Shown here piece by piece: positions 35,252 to 44,064 of a DNA stretch of 64,000 bases. Numbering within the stretch: position 1 is the first letter of the stretch; the number at the start of each line of letters is the position of its first letter. The stretch is from Paucimonas sp. (lineage in GTDB: Bacteria; Pseudomonadota; Gammaproteobacteria; Pseudomonadales; Pseudomonadaceae): assembly GCA_031253995.1 (NCBI GenBank), contig JAIRVG010000052.1, positions 186,001 through 250,000 of the forward strand, written 5' to 3'. Both the position numbers and the translations under genes were made by a program. The notes beneath the pieces are model-generated. The model was not told the DNA's origin and did no database searches. It saw nothing but the letters and a program-made list of their open reading frames with translations.

Positions 35252-35727
35252 CGCACATTCATCGGCACATCCACCGGCACATTCAGGCCCACCTTCACAT
35301 TGCTCATCGACACCAGGGTCTTGAAGCGCTTGACGTTGTTGCTCTCGAAGAACAGCGTCCGGGTGAGCTCCGTGTACTGCTCCATATTGCGCACCGCCAT
35401 GATCAGCACGAAGTCGCATTCGCCGGCCACGTAGTAGCACTGCTGCACCTGCGGGCAGGCGAGGAAGGTGCGCTTCATTGCATCGAGCAGGTCGAGGCGT
35501 TCGTTCTCCACTTCCACTTCGGTGATCACCGTCAGGCTGTAGCCGAGCGCCGGCGGGTCCACCAGGGCCACGGTCTTGCGTACCACGCCATCGGCATTGA
35601 GCTTCTTCAGGCGGCGATTGACCGCGGCGGGGGACAGGTTGACCCGTTCGCCCAGTTCCTGCTGCGAGGTGGTGGCGTCCTGCTGCACGGCGTCGAGCAG
35701 GGCAAGGTCGAAGGTATCGAGGCTCAT
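35248..35727 (-). CDS. Lrp/AsnC-family transcriptional regulator
   Basis: 159 aa. The AsnC-type HTH is DTFDLALLDAVQQDATTSQQELGERVNLSPAAVNRRLKKLNADGVV, followed by the RAM effector domain (YYVAGECDFVLIMAVRNMEQYTELTRTLFFESNNVKRFKTLVSM). It is divergent from the carbamoylase-lyase-permease-amidohydrolase run starting at 35854, with a 126-bp AT-rich gap, so it very probably controls that run in response to its amino-acid substrate. Such local Lrp proteins usually activate adjacent amino-acid catabolism genes. Confidence 0.93.
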   Translation of the reverse strand: MSLDTFDLALLDAVQQDATTSQQELGERVNLSPAAVNRRLKKLNADGVVRKTVALVDPPALGYSLTVITEVEVENERLDLLDAMKRTFLACPQVQQCYYVAGECDFVLIMAVRNMEQYTELTRTLFFESNNVKRFKTLVSMSNVKVGLNVPVDVPMNVR

Positions 35728-35853
35728 GACGGTGAATTTCCGGAAAGGTCGTGGATGCGGAATAAAATTTCATTTCCCGGGCAAAAATCAAGAAATAAGT
35801 GCAGGGCATTGAAATAGCATTTACCCATCGATGAACAGCCACGGAGTACCTTG

Positions 35854-37083
35854 ATGAACCTTCAGCTCGACGGCGCCCTGCTACTGGAGCAGATCCGCAT
35901 CCTCGGCGAACTGGGCGCCGACCCGGTGCAGGGTGGTCGTACCCGTATCGCCCTGACCGATGGGGAAAAGGCCGGTCGCGACCAGGTGGTGGCCTGGATG
36001 AAGGAACTGGCGCTGGAGGTGCGTATCGACCGCATCGGCAATATCTTCGGCACCCTGCCTGCGGCTGCCGGTACTGACCTGGCGCCCCTGATGATGGGCT
36101 CGCACATCGACACCGTGACCAACGCCGGCGCCCTCGACGGCTGCTACGGCGTGCTCGCCGGCCTGGCAGTGGCCCGCGCGTATCGTGCCGCCGGCGTGCT
36201 GCCGGCACGACCGATCACCGTCGCGGCCTTCACCAACGAAGAGGGCGTGCGCTACCAGCCGGACATGATGGGCTCGCTGGTCTACGCCGGCGGCCTGGCG
36301 GTGGACGAGGCGCTGGATACGATCGGTACCGACGGCACCCGCCTGGGCGACGAACTGGCGCGCATCGGCTACGCCGGCGACCTGGAGCCCGGCGCCATCG
36401 TGCCCCATGAATACCTGGAACTGCATATCGAGCAGGGCCCGATCCTCGAAGCGGAGGGCATCCAGATCGGCGTGGTGGAAAACCTCCAGGGCATTTCCTG
36501 GCAGCAGGTAACGGTGCAGGGCAATGCCAATCATGCCGGCACCACCCCGACCCACCTGCGCCACGACGCCGGCTACGTGGCCTGCGCTGCCGTGGCCGAG
36601 GCCCGCGCCATCGCCCGCGACGCTGGTAGCACCCTGGCCACCACCGGCTGCATCGCCTTCGAACCCAACGTGATCAACGTGATCCCGCGCAAGGCGGTGT
36701 TCACCGTCGACCTGCGCGACCCGGACGAAACCCGTCTGCAACAGGCCGAACAGCGCTTCGCCGGCACCCTGGAGCGCCTCGCCGCGGAAGAGGGCGTGAA
36801 GATCACCAGCGAGCGCCTGGTGCGCTTCGAGCCGGTCAACTTCGACCGCGACCTCGCCGACCAGATCCAGGCCAGCGCCACGCGCCTGGGCCTGAGTCAC
36901 CGGCGCATGACCTCCGGCGCCGGCCACGACGCGCAGATGATCGCGCGCATCGCCCCGGCGGCGATGATCTTCGTGCCCAGCCACGGCGGCATCAGCCACA
37001 ACCCCCGCGAGCACACCGACGATGCACAGCTGGTGATGGGCGCCCAGGTCCTGCTGGACGTGGTCACTCGCCGACTCGCCTGA
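35854..37083 (+). CDS. M20 Zn-dependent hydrolase, N-carbamoyl-amino-acid/allantoate amidohydrolase type
   Basis: 409 aa. Metal-site motifs of the hydantoinase/carbamoylase (HyuC/AmaB/AllC) branch are in order: MGSHIDTVTNAGALDGCYGVLAGL, FTNEEGVRY, LELHIEQGPILEAEG, QGNANHAGTTPTHLRHDA and a C-terminal SHNPREHTDD. These enzymes remove the carbamoyl group from N-carbamoyl amino acids or ureido compounds. GGAG stands 8 nt before ATG 35854. First gene of a same-strand run with a diaminopropionate-lyase-like enzyme, permease and M20D amidohydrolase, divergent from an Lrp regulator. The precise ureido substrate is unknown. Confidence 0.9.
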   Translation: MNLQLDGALLLEQIRILGELGADPVQGGRTRIALTDGEKAGRDQVVAWMKELALEVRIDRIGNIFGTLPAAAGTDLAPLMMGSHIDTVTNAGALDGCYGVLAGLAVARAYRAAGVLPARPITVAAFTNEEGVRYQPDMMGSLVYAGGLAVDEALDTIGTDGTRLGDELARIGYAGDLEPGAIVPHEYLELHIEQGPILEAEGIQIGVVENLQGISWQQVTVQGNANHAGTTPTHLRHDAGYVACAAVAEARAIARDAGSTLATTGCIAFEPNVINVIPRKAVFTVDLRDPDETRLQQAEQRFAGTLERLAAEEGVKITSERLVRFEPVNFDRDLADQIQASATRLGLSHRRMTSGAGHDAQMIARIAPAAMIFVPSHGGISHNPREHTDDAQLVMGAQVLLDVVTRRLA

Positions 37084-37156
37084 CCTTCATTTTCACGCCA
37101 ACACCCGCGGCCCTGCGTCGCGGGTGACGGCCCCGCCTTGCCCGATGGAGACCGAA

Positions 37157-38365
37157 ATGCTACTCGCCAACCCCAATGTCACCCGCGCTGCCTACCCCGA
37201 GGAACTGCGCGACATCATGAGCATCGCCAAGGCCCGCCAGAGTCGCGACTGGCTGTCGCACTGGAGCGGCATCAACCGTGGTGCCACGCCACTGCAAAGC
37301 TTGCCTGACCTGGCTGCCGAACTGGGCGTGGGGCAATTGCTGGTCAAGGACGAGTCGCGGCGCTCGGCGCTGGGCAGCTTCAAGGCCCTCGGCGCGCCCA
37401 TCGCCCTGGTGCGCCTGATCCTGCGCCGCTTCCCCGAGCACAACTTCAACGTGCGCGCCTTGCTCGCTGGCGAGCATGCCGCCGAGTTGGCCGGCTTCAC
37501 CGTAATCAGCGCCACCGACGGCAACCATGGTCGCGCCCTGGCCGCTGCCGCGCAGACCCTCGGCTGCCGCTGCGTGATCGTGTTGCACGCCAATGTCAGC
37601 GTCGAGCGCGAGCAGGCCATCGCCGCCTATGGCGCCGAGATCGTGCGTATCGCCGGCAACTATGACGAGTCGGTGGAGGAGGCCGCGGCCCTGGCTTTCC
37701 GCAATGGCTGGCTGGTGGTGTCCGACACCTCCTATGACGGCTACGAGGAGATTCCCCGGGACGTGATGCAGGGCTACGGGACCATCGCCGCGGAGATCGT
37801 CGAGGCATACGACCAGGGCTTCACCCATGTCTTCCTGCAAGGCGGCGTCGGTGGCCTGGCCGCTGGCATCGCCAGCTACTTCTGGGAACTGCAGGGCGCA
37901 CAGCGGCCGACTTTCGTCGTGGTCGAGCCCACCCAGGCCGATTGCCTGTACCAGAGCGCCCTGGCCGGCCGCGCGGCCAAGGCCACCGGCTCGGTGGACT
38001 CGGTGATGGCCGGGCTGGCCTGCGGAGAAACCTCGCCGCTGGCGTGGAAGTTCCTGCAGCCGTGCGTGGACTTCTTCATGACCCTGGAGGACGACGAGGC
38101 GGTTGCTGCCATGCGTCGCCTGGCTGCCGGCAGCGCTCGCGACATCCCGCTGGAAGCCGGCGAGTCGGCGGTGGCCGGCCTGGCAGCGTTGCAACGCCTG
38201 GCTGGCGCTCCGGCGCTGGCCAAGGACCTCGGCCTGGACGCCGACTCCCGGGTCTTGCTGATCAGCACCGAAGGCGCCACCGCCCCGCGTGTCTACGCCG
38301 AACTGGTGGGCGAGTCCGCCGACTCCGTGCGCGCCCGCCAGCGCGAGTGGTCGGCCCGCGCCTGA
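37157..38365 (+). CDS. diaminopropionate ammonia-lyase-like PLP enzyme
   Basis: 402 aa, matching the usual length of diaminopropionate ammonia-lyase (YgeX). It is a fold-type II PLP enzyme: SALGSFKALGAPIAL holds the Schiff-base lysine; SATDGNHGRALAAAA, FLQGGVGGLAAGIASYFW (phosphate loop) and GLACGETSPLAWKFL are characteristic of this lyase group rather than of threonine or serine dehydratase. It would convert 2,3-diaminopropionate to pyruvate and ammonia. GGAG lies 6 nt before ATG 37157; an upstream ATG at 37145 is less well placed. It follows the carbamoylase-like gene after 73 nt; a small GC hairpin (37102-37126) lies in the gap. Confidence 0.85.
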   Translation: MLLANPNVTRAAYPEELRDIMSIAKARQSRDWLSHWSGINRGATPLQSLPDLAAELGVGQLLVKDESRRSALGSFKALGAPIALVRLILRRFPEHNFNVRALLAGEHAAELAGFTVISATDGNHGRALAAAAQTLGCRCVIVLHANVSVEREQAIAAYGAEIVRIAGNYDESVEEAAALAFRNGWLVVSDTSYDGYEEIPRDVMQGYGTIAAEIVEAYDQGFTHVFLQGGVGGLAAGIASYFWELQGAQRPTFVVVEPTQADCLYQSALAGRAAKATGSVDSVMAGLACGETSPLAWKFLQPCVDFFMTLEDDEAVAAMRRLAAGSARDIPLEAGESAVAGLAALQRLAGAPALAKDLGLDADSRVLLISTEGATAPRVYAELVGESADSVRARQREWSARA

Positions 38366-38459
38366 CCCCTGCCGTTTCCCTGTTTTCCCACGTCGACCAG
38401 GCCCACGCAGCCTGGTCCGGCGTGTCCTGCTCCAGAAAAAAACAACAACGGAGAACACG

Positions 38460-40082
38460 ATGCACACTACCCAACGCAATATCGGACCCTGGTCGCTGAT
38501 GCTCACCGGCCTGGGCTCCATCATCGGCTCGGGCTGGCTGTTCGGTGCCTGGCACGCCTCGGCCATCGCCGGGCCGGCGGCGATCCTGGCCTGGGTGATC
38601 GGGGCCGTGGTGGTCCTGGCGATCGCCCTGACCTACGCCGAAATGGGCGCGATGTTCCCGGAGTCCGGTGGCATGGTGCGTTATGCGCGCTACTCCCACG
38701 GCTCGCTGGTGGGCTTCATGGCGGCCTGGGCCAACTGGATTTCCATCGTCTCGGTGATCCCCATCGAAGCCATCGCCTCGATCCAGTACATGGCTTCCTG
38801 GGATTATCCCTGGGCGCGGGCGATGGTCGCCCATGGCGAGCTGACCACGCCGGGGCTGTGGGCCAGCGCGGCATTGGTGCTGGTCTACTTCGGCCTCAAC
38901 TACTGGGGTGTGAAGCTGTTCGTGCGGACCAATACCGCGATCACCCTGTTCAAGCTGATCGTCCCGGCGCTGACCGGCGTGGCGCTGATCTGGGCCGGTT
39001 TCAACAGCGAGAACTTCGGCGACGGCTCCGAGGCCAGCTTCGCTCCCTATGGCTGGTCGGCGGTGCTCACCGCGGTGGCGGCCAGTGGCATCGTCTTCAG
39101 CTTCAACGGCTTCCAGAGCCCGGTAAGCCTGGCTGGCGAGGCGCGCAATCCGGGGCGCAGCATTCCCTTCGCGTTGATTAGCTCGGTGCTGATCGCCCTG
39201 GTCATCTATGTGCTGCTGCAGGTCGCCTTCATCGGCGCGGTGAGCCCGGACAGCATTGCCGCCGGCTGGCACAGCCTGCAATTCGATTCGCCGTTGGCAC
39301 AACTGGCCCTGGCCCTCAACCTCAACTGGCTGGCCATGCTGCTGTACCTGGATGCCTTCGTCAGCCCGTCCGGCACCGGTTCGATCTACACCGCCACCAC
39401 GGCACGGATGATCTACGCCATGGAGCGTAACAACACCATGCCCAAGGTCTTTGGCCGCCTGCATCCGTTGTATGGCGTGCCGCGCCCGGCGATGTGGCTG
39501 AACCTCGCGGTGTCCTTCGTCTTCCTGTTCTTCTTCCGTGGCTGGGGCACGCTGGCGGCGGTGATCTCGGTGGCCGTGATCATTTCCTTCCTCACCGGGC
39601 CGGTAAGCCTGATGGCCCTGCGCAACAGCGCGGCTGACGTACCGCGCCCGCTGGTGATCAAGGGCATGGCTGTGCTCGCGCCGTTCGCCTTCGTCTGCGC
39701 TTCGCTGGTGCTGTACTGGGCGCGCTGGCCGCTGACCGGCCAGGTGATCCTGCTGGTGGTGGGGGCCTTGCCGATCTTCTTCTGGTTCCAGGCCAGGTCC
39801 GGCTGGAGCGGCTTTGCCAAGGACCTGTACGCGGCGCTGTGGCTGATCGGCTTCCTGCCGGCCATGGCCCTGGTGTCGTGGCTGGGCAGCACGGATTTCG
39901 GCGGCATCGGCGTGATCCCGGCCGGCTGGGACATGCTGGTGGTCGCACTGTTGGCCCTGGCCTTCTACTACGCCGGCGTGCGCAGCGGCTATCGCACCCG
40001 TTACCTGCAAGAAAGCGTGGTCTGGCGTGCTGACGTCGACGACGCCACGCCGACCCCGGCGGCACAACCCGTGATTTCCTGA
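38460..40082 (+). CDS. APC-superfamily amino acid permease
   Basis: 540 aa, about 14 hydrophobic segments. The N-terminal signature is LMLTGLGSIIGSGWLFGAWHASAIAGPAA, followed by LTYAEMGAMFPESGGMVRYARYSHG and, in the core, GIVFSFNGFQSPVSLAGEARNPGRSIPFAL, typical of APC amino-acid transporters of the larger (14-helix) subtype. GGAG lies 8 nt upstream of ATG 38460. It sits inside the degradation run, so it probably imports the amino acid or ureido acid broken down by its neighbours. Confidence 0.9.
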   Translation: MHTTQRNIGPWSLMLTGLGSIIGSGWLFGAWHASAIAGPAAILAWVIGAVVVLAIALTYAEMGAMFPESGGMVRYARYSHGSLVGFMAAWANWISIVSVIPIEAIASIQYMASWDYPWARAMVAHGELTTPGLWASAALVLVYFGLNYWGVKLFVRTNTAITLFKLIVPALTGVALIWAGFNSENFGDGSEASFAPYGWSAVLTAVAASGIVFSFNGFQSPVSLAGEARNPGRSIPFALISSVLIALVIYVLLQVAFIGAVSPDSIAAGWHSLQFDSPLAQLALALNLNWLAMLLYLDAFVSPSGTGSIYTATTARMIYAMERNNTMPKVFGRLHPLYGVPRPAMWLNLAVSFVFLFFFRGWGTLAAVISVAVIISFLTGPVSLMALRNSAADVPRPLVIKGMAVLAPFAFVCASLVLYWARWPLTGQVILLVVGALPIFFWFQARSGWSGFAKDLYAALWLIGFLPAMALVSWLGSTDFGGIGVIPAGWDMLVVALLALAFYYAGVRSGYRTRYLQESVVWRADVDDATPTPAAQPVIS

Positions 40083-40096
40083 GAGAGCCCCCAAAC

Positions 40097-41257
40097 ATGA
40101 ACGACACATTCGAACAGCGCCTGAAAGCCTGGCGCCACGCCTTCCACCGGCACCCGGAAACCGGCTTCGAGGAAGTCGACACCAGCGAGCGGGTCGCCGG
40201 GATCCTGCGCGACATGGGCCTGGAGGTGCACCGTGGCATCGGCGGTACCGGCCTGGTGGCCAGCCTGACGGTGGGCGAGGGCAGCGCTGTGATCGGCCTG
40301 CGCGCCGACATGGACGCCCTGAACATCCACGAACAGGCACCGCAGCGCGAGCATGCCTCGCATATCGCCGGCAAGATGCACGCCTGTGGGCATGACGGGC
40401 ATATGGCGATGGTCCTCGGCGCCGCCGACCTGCTGTGCCGGGAGGGTGGTTTCAACGGCACCGTCCGCTTCATCTTCCAGCCGGCCGAGGAACATGGGCG
40501 CGGGGCCAAGGCGATGATGGCTGACGGCTTGTTCCAGCGCTTCCCGGTGGATGCCATCTATGGCGCGCACAACATGCCGGGGATGCCGGCGGGGCACATC
40601 GCCACGCGGGCCGGGGGGATCATGGCCAGCGAGGACAATTTCGTCATTCGCATCCAGGGGCGTGGGACTCATGCGGCGCGGCCGCACATGGGTATCGATC
40701 CGTTACTGACGGGGGCGCAGATCGTCGTGGCATTGCAGTCGGTGGTGGCGCGCAATGTCGATCCGGGGATGTCGGCGGTGGTGTCGTGCACCGAGTTCCT
40801 TACCGATGGGATCCGCAATGCGATCCCGACCCACGTGACCATCAAGGGCGATACCCGCAGTTACAGCCCGGCGGTGCAGGCCTTGCTGGAGACGCGGATG
40901 CGCGAAATCTGCCTGGGCATCTGCGCGGCGAATGGCGCGAGTTGCGAGTTCGAGTACACCCATGAATTCGCCCCGACGGTGAACTGGGCCGAAAACACCG
41001 CGCTGGCGGTGGACGCGGCGCGGGCGGTGGTGGGGGAGGCAGCGGTAGAGGCCGAGGTGGCGCCGATGATGATTTCCGAGGACTTCGGTGCGTTCCTGCA
41101 GCAGGTGCCGGGGAACTTCGTGTTCATCGGCAATGGCGTGGAGGGCGAGACGGGCGGGACGCCGTTGCATAACGCTTGCTATGACTTCAACGACGGGATC
41201 CTGGCGACCGGAGCGCGGTATTTTGCCGAGGTGGTGCGGCGCAGCCTGCCGGCTTGA
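40097..41257 (+). CDS. M20D-family amidohydrolase (hippurate hydrolase/aminoacylase type)
   Basis: 386 aa. Metal-binding and catalytic parts of the M20D family appear as RHPETGFEE, IGLRADMDALNI, KMHACGHDGHMAMVLGAA, FQPAEEHGRGAKAMMADG and HNMPGMPAGHI, plus a C-terminal MMISEDFGAFLQQVPGNFVFIGNG. The family removes acyl or aryl groups from amino-acid nitrogens. It begins 14 nt after the permease gene, so both are on one transcript. A role in releasing an amino acid from an N-acylated form is likely; the natural substrate is not known. Confidence 0.9.
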   Translation: MNDTFEQRLKAWRHAFHRHPETGFEEVDTSERVAGILRDMGLEVHRGIGGTGLVASLTVGEGSAVIGLRADMDALNIHEQAPQREHASHIAGKMHACGHDGHMAMVLGAADLLCREGGFNGTVRFIFQPAEEHGRGAKAMMADGLFQRFPVDAIYGAHNMPGMPAGHIATRAGGIMASEDNFVIRIQGRGTHAARPHMGIDPLLTGAQIVVALQSVVARNVDPGMSAVVSCTEFLTDGIRNAIPTHVTIKGDTRSYSPAVQALLETRMREICLGICAANGASCEFEYTHEFAPTVNWAENTALAVDAARAVVGEAAVEAEVAPMMISEDFGAFLQQVPGNFVFIGNGVEGETGGTPLHNACYDFNDGILATGARYFAEVVRRSLPA

Positions 41258-41278
41258 AACCGCGCCTCCCTGTAGTGT

Positions 41279-41310
41279 GGCTTGTCGGGCCGCCGAACCG
41301 CCGCGAAGGA
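41279..41310 (+). repeat. 32-nt dispersed repeat, copy 1
   Basis: GGCTTGTCGGGCCGCCGAAC followed by CGCCGCGAAGGA is repeated exactly, in inverse orientation, at 46476-46507. Just after it, two short hairpins of GGACCGC/GCGGTCC type follow (41308-41324 and about 41343-41361). Both copies stand downstream of catabolic genes; this copy is in the gap before the convergent EamA gene. Confidence 0.8.
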
Positions 41311-41403
41311 CCGCGCAGCGGTCCCAAACTGCGATGAGGTCCGGGACCGCTTTGCGGTCCTTCGCAGGCAAGCCAGCTCAGAGAGAGTGCGACGATCGTT
41401 AGA

Positions 41404-42315
41404 TCAATGCACCTGCTCCGCCGTCAATTTCCCCCAGGCCGACAGCACCGTGGCCAGGATGATCAACGCCGCACCGGCCATCATCCGCAGCGACGGCTGT
41501 TCGCCGAACAGCCACCAGGCACAGGCGATCGCATACACCGGTTCCAGGGCAATGATCATCCCTGCGCTGCGCGCCTCCAGCCCTTCCAGGCTCTTGACGA
41601 ACAGGTACTGGGACAACCCGGTGCAGAAGATCCCCAGCATCGCCAGGTAGATCCAGTCACTGTGGCTCAGCCCGTGCACCAGCAGGGTATCCAGGGCGAA
41701 CGGCGCCACCAGCACGGCCACGGTGAAGTTCTGCCAGAACGCCACCTGCACCGCGTTCATGCCTTGCAGGCCACGGCGGTTGGTGATCGCCAGCAAGGCG
41801 AAGGAGAAGCCCGAGGCCAGGCCCCAGAGCAGGCCGACGGTGCCCTGGTCGAGCAGGTCGAAGGACGGCACCACCAGCACCAGGCCAAGGCTGACCAGCA
41901 GCAACAGCAGGCTTTCGCTGGTGCCGATGCGCTCGCGGAACACCAGCAGGTCGAGCACGGCGATGAACGCCGGGAAGCTGGCGAAACCAAGGGTCGCCAC
42001 GGCCACGCCACCAACCTTGATGGCAATGAAGAAACTCACCCAGTGCGAGGTCAGCAGCACGCCACTGAAGGCCATGATGCCGAACTTGCGCCAGTTCAAC
42101 TGGTGGAACACGCCACGTTTCTGCAACTGCGCCACTGCACCCAGGGCAAGCACGGCAAAGGCTGCGCGACCGAAGGTGATGACCGAGGCGGACGAGTGGA
42201 TAAGGGCGCCGAGAATGCCGGTAAGACCGAACAGTACCGCGGCGATATGGGCCACGATCAGCGCATTGCGGTGACCGAGGGTGGAGCTGTGGGTTGAAAC
42301 GTTCGAGGCGAGCAT
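41404..42315 (-). CDS. EamA/DMT-family membrane transporter
   Basis: 303 aa with ten predicted membrane segments in two EamA repeats (IVAHIAAVLFGLTGILGALIHSSASVITFGRAAFAVLAL; GLLWGLASGFSFALLAITNR). The second half ends with FVKSLEGLEARSAGMIIALEPVYAIACAWWLFGEQPSLRMMAGAALIILA, classic for drug/metabolite exporters. ATG 42315 (MLASNVSTHSS) gives a short cytoplasmic tail; longer in-frame starts add a low-complexity segment without family similarity. Nothing was recognised in the 257 bp between it and the aldehyde dehydrogenase gene. Substrate unknown. Confidence 0.87.
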   Translation of the reverse strand: MLASNVSTHSSTLGHRNALIVAHIAAVLFGLTGILGALIHSSASVITFGRAAFAVLALGAVAQLQKRGVFHQLNWRKFGIMAFSGVLLTSHWVSFFIAIKVGGVAVATLGFASFPAFIAVLDLLVFRERIGTSESLLLLLVSLGLVLVVPSFDLLDQGTVGLLWGLASGFSFALLAITNRRGLQGMNAVQVAFWQNFTVAVLVAPFALDTLLVHGLSHSDWIYLAMLGIFCTGLSQYLFVKSLEGLEARSAGMIIALEPVYAIACAWWLFGEQPSLRMMAGAALIILATVLSAWGKLTAEQVH

Positions 42316-42572
42316 GGGCAGTAGAAAAGTCTGTGCATGTGTACGCACGCGAGCGCTCTCCGGCGGTCGTGCGGACGGGTTCTTGGGTATGGGGTTGTGT
42401 GGTCGCCCGAAGACTCGGGAACCGTCAGCGCCGCAGCGTTGTAGTGGCCTGCACGGGCCGTGCTGCTCGTTCGCTGTACTGCGAAGTGAAGACATCAGGG
42501 TGGCCACCGCCTGCGTGGGGCGGTGGCCGGGTCAGGTACCGAACTCCGTCAGAACAGTACCCGGGTTTCAGC

Positions 42573-44063
42573 TCACGAAGCGTCGATCCAGATGGTCTTC
42601 AGCTCCGTGTACTGATCATGCGCCCAGATCGACTTGTCGCGACCGCCGAATCCGGACTCTTTGTAGCCTCCGAACGGCGTCGAGGCATCGCCTTCGCCGA
42701 AGCAGTTGACCGTGACCACACCGGCGCGGATTTCCCGCGAAAGGCGCAGGGCATTGCGCAGGCTGCCGGTGTAGGCCGAGGCGGCCAGGCCGTAGATGGT
42801 GTCGTTGGCCAGCTCGATGGCTTCATCAAGGGTCTCGAAGGTGGTCACGCTCAGCACCGGGCCGAAGATTTCCTCGATGAACAGGCGGCTGTCGCGGGTC
42901 ACGCCGTCGACGATGGTCGGCTGCACGAACACGCCATCCTGGGTCTCGCCACCCAGGGCGACGCTGAGCTTCTGCTCGGCGGCGTATTCCAGGTAGGAAC
43001 GAACCTTCTCGAAGTGCGCCTTGCTGACCATGGCGCCCAGGCGGTTGTCCGGGTCCAGCGGGTCACCCAGTTTCCAGTCCTTCACATGCTTGGAGATCAG
43101 CGACAGCAGCTCGTCCTTCACGTCCTTGTGGACGATCAGGCGCGAGGACGCCGAGCAGTTCTCTCCCATGTTCCAGAAGGCACCGGCGGTGACGAACTGG
43201 GCCACGGCATCCAGGTCCTCGCAGTCGTTCATGACCACGGCCGGGTTCTTGCCACCCAGTTCCAGGACCACGCGCTTGAGGTTGGACTCGGAGGCGTACT
43301 TGAGGAACAGGCGACCGGTGTCGGTGGAACCGGTAAAGCTGACCATCGCCACGTCCATGTGCCGGCCGATGGCTTCGCCGGCTTCGCGACCGCCGCCAGG
43401 CACGATGTTGAACACGCCGGCCGGGATCCCGGCTTCATGGGCCAGTTCGGCCACGCGCAGGGCGGTGAGGGTGGTTTCCTTGGCCGGCTTGACCACGATG
43501 GAGCAACCGGCGGCCAGGGACGGGCCGATCTTCCAGGCCAGCATCAGCAGCGGGAAGTTCCATGGCAGCACCAGGCCGACCACGCCGATGGCCTCGCGGA
43601 CCACCATGGTCACCGCGGCCGAACCGGTCGGTGCGGTGGCGTCGTAGATCTTGTCGATCAGCTCGGCGTGCCAGCGCAGGGTGTGGATGGTCTCCGGCAC
43701 GTCGACGTTCTGGCACTCGCTGACCGGCTTGCCGCTGTCCAGGGCTTCCAGTACCGCCAGTTCATGGGAGTTGTCTTCCAGCAGCTGGGCGAACTTCAGC
43801 AGCACCTTCTTGCGGGCACCCGGGGTCAGCGCGCTCCAGCGGCCGTCTTCGAAAGCGGCCTTGGCCGCGGCGACGGCAACATTGACGTCCTGCACGTCGC
43901 AGGCCGCCACTTCGGCCAGCTTCTCGCCGGTGGCCGGGTTGGTGGTGACGAAGGTGCGGCCGCCGATGGCGTCGCGGAATTCGCCGTCGATGAACGCCTG
44001 GTTACGCGGTTGCAGCTTGGCGGCCAGCGCCAGGTACTCCGCCTTGCTCAGCAGATCGGCCAT
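42573..44063 (-). CDS. aldehyde dehydrogenase, KauB/PuuC-like
   Basis: 496 aa, NAD(P)-dependent aldehyde dehydrogenase family. Catalytic C303 is in FWNMGENCSASSRL and the general-base E268 in VLELGGKNPA; the cofactor site includes VLPWNFPLLM and FTGSTDTGR. The closest recognised types are aminoaldehyde dehydrogenases such as PuuC/KauB, which oxidise gamma-glutamyl-aminobutyraldehyde or guanidinobutyraldehyde. It lies immediately after the DapA-family gene (1 nt apart) and with a DAO-type oxidase in the same unit, so it probably oxidises an aldehyde formed by that oxidase. Confidence 0.92.
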   Translation of the reverse strand: MADLLSKAEYLALAAKLQPRNQAFIDGEFRDAIGGRTFVTTNPATGEKLAEVAACDVQDVNVAVAAAKAAFEDGRWSALTPGARKKVLLKFAQLLEDNSHELAVLEALDSGKPVSECQNVDVPETIHTLRWHAELIDKIYDATAPTGSAAVTMVVREAIGVVGLVLPWNFPLLMLAWKIGPSLAAGCSIVVKPAKETTLTALRVAELAHEAGIPAGVFNIVPGGGREAGEAIGRHMDVAMVSFTGSTDTGRLFLKYASESNLKRVVLELGGKNPAVVMNDCEDLDAVAQFVTAGAFWNMGENCSASSRLIVHKDVKDELLSLISKHVKDWKLGDPLDPDNRLGAMVSKAHFEKVRSYLEYAAEQKLSVALGGETQDGVFVQPTIVDGVTRDSRLFIEEIFGPVLSVTTFETLDEAIELANDTIYGLAASAYTGSLRNALRLSREIRAGVVTVNCFGEGDASTPFGGYKESGFGGRDKSIWAHDQYTELKTIWIDAS

Positions 44064-44064
44064 C

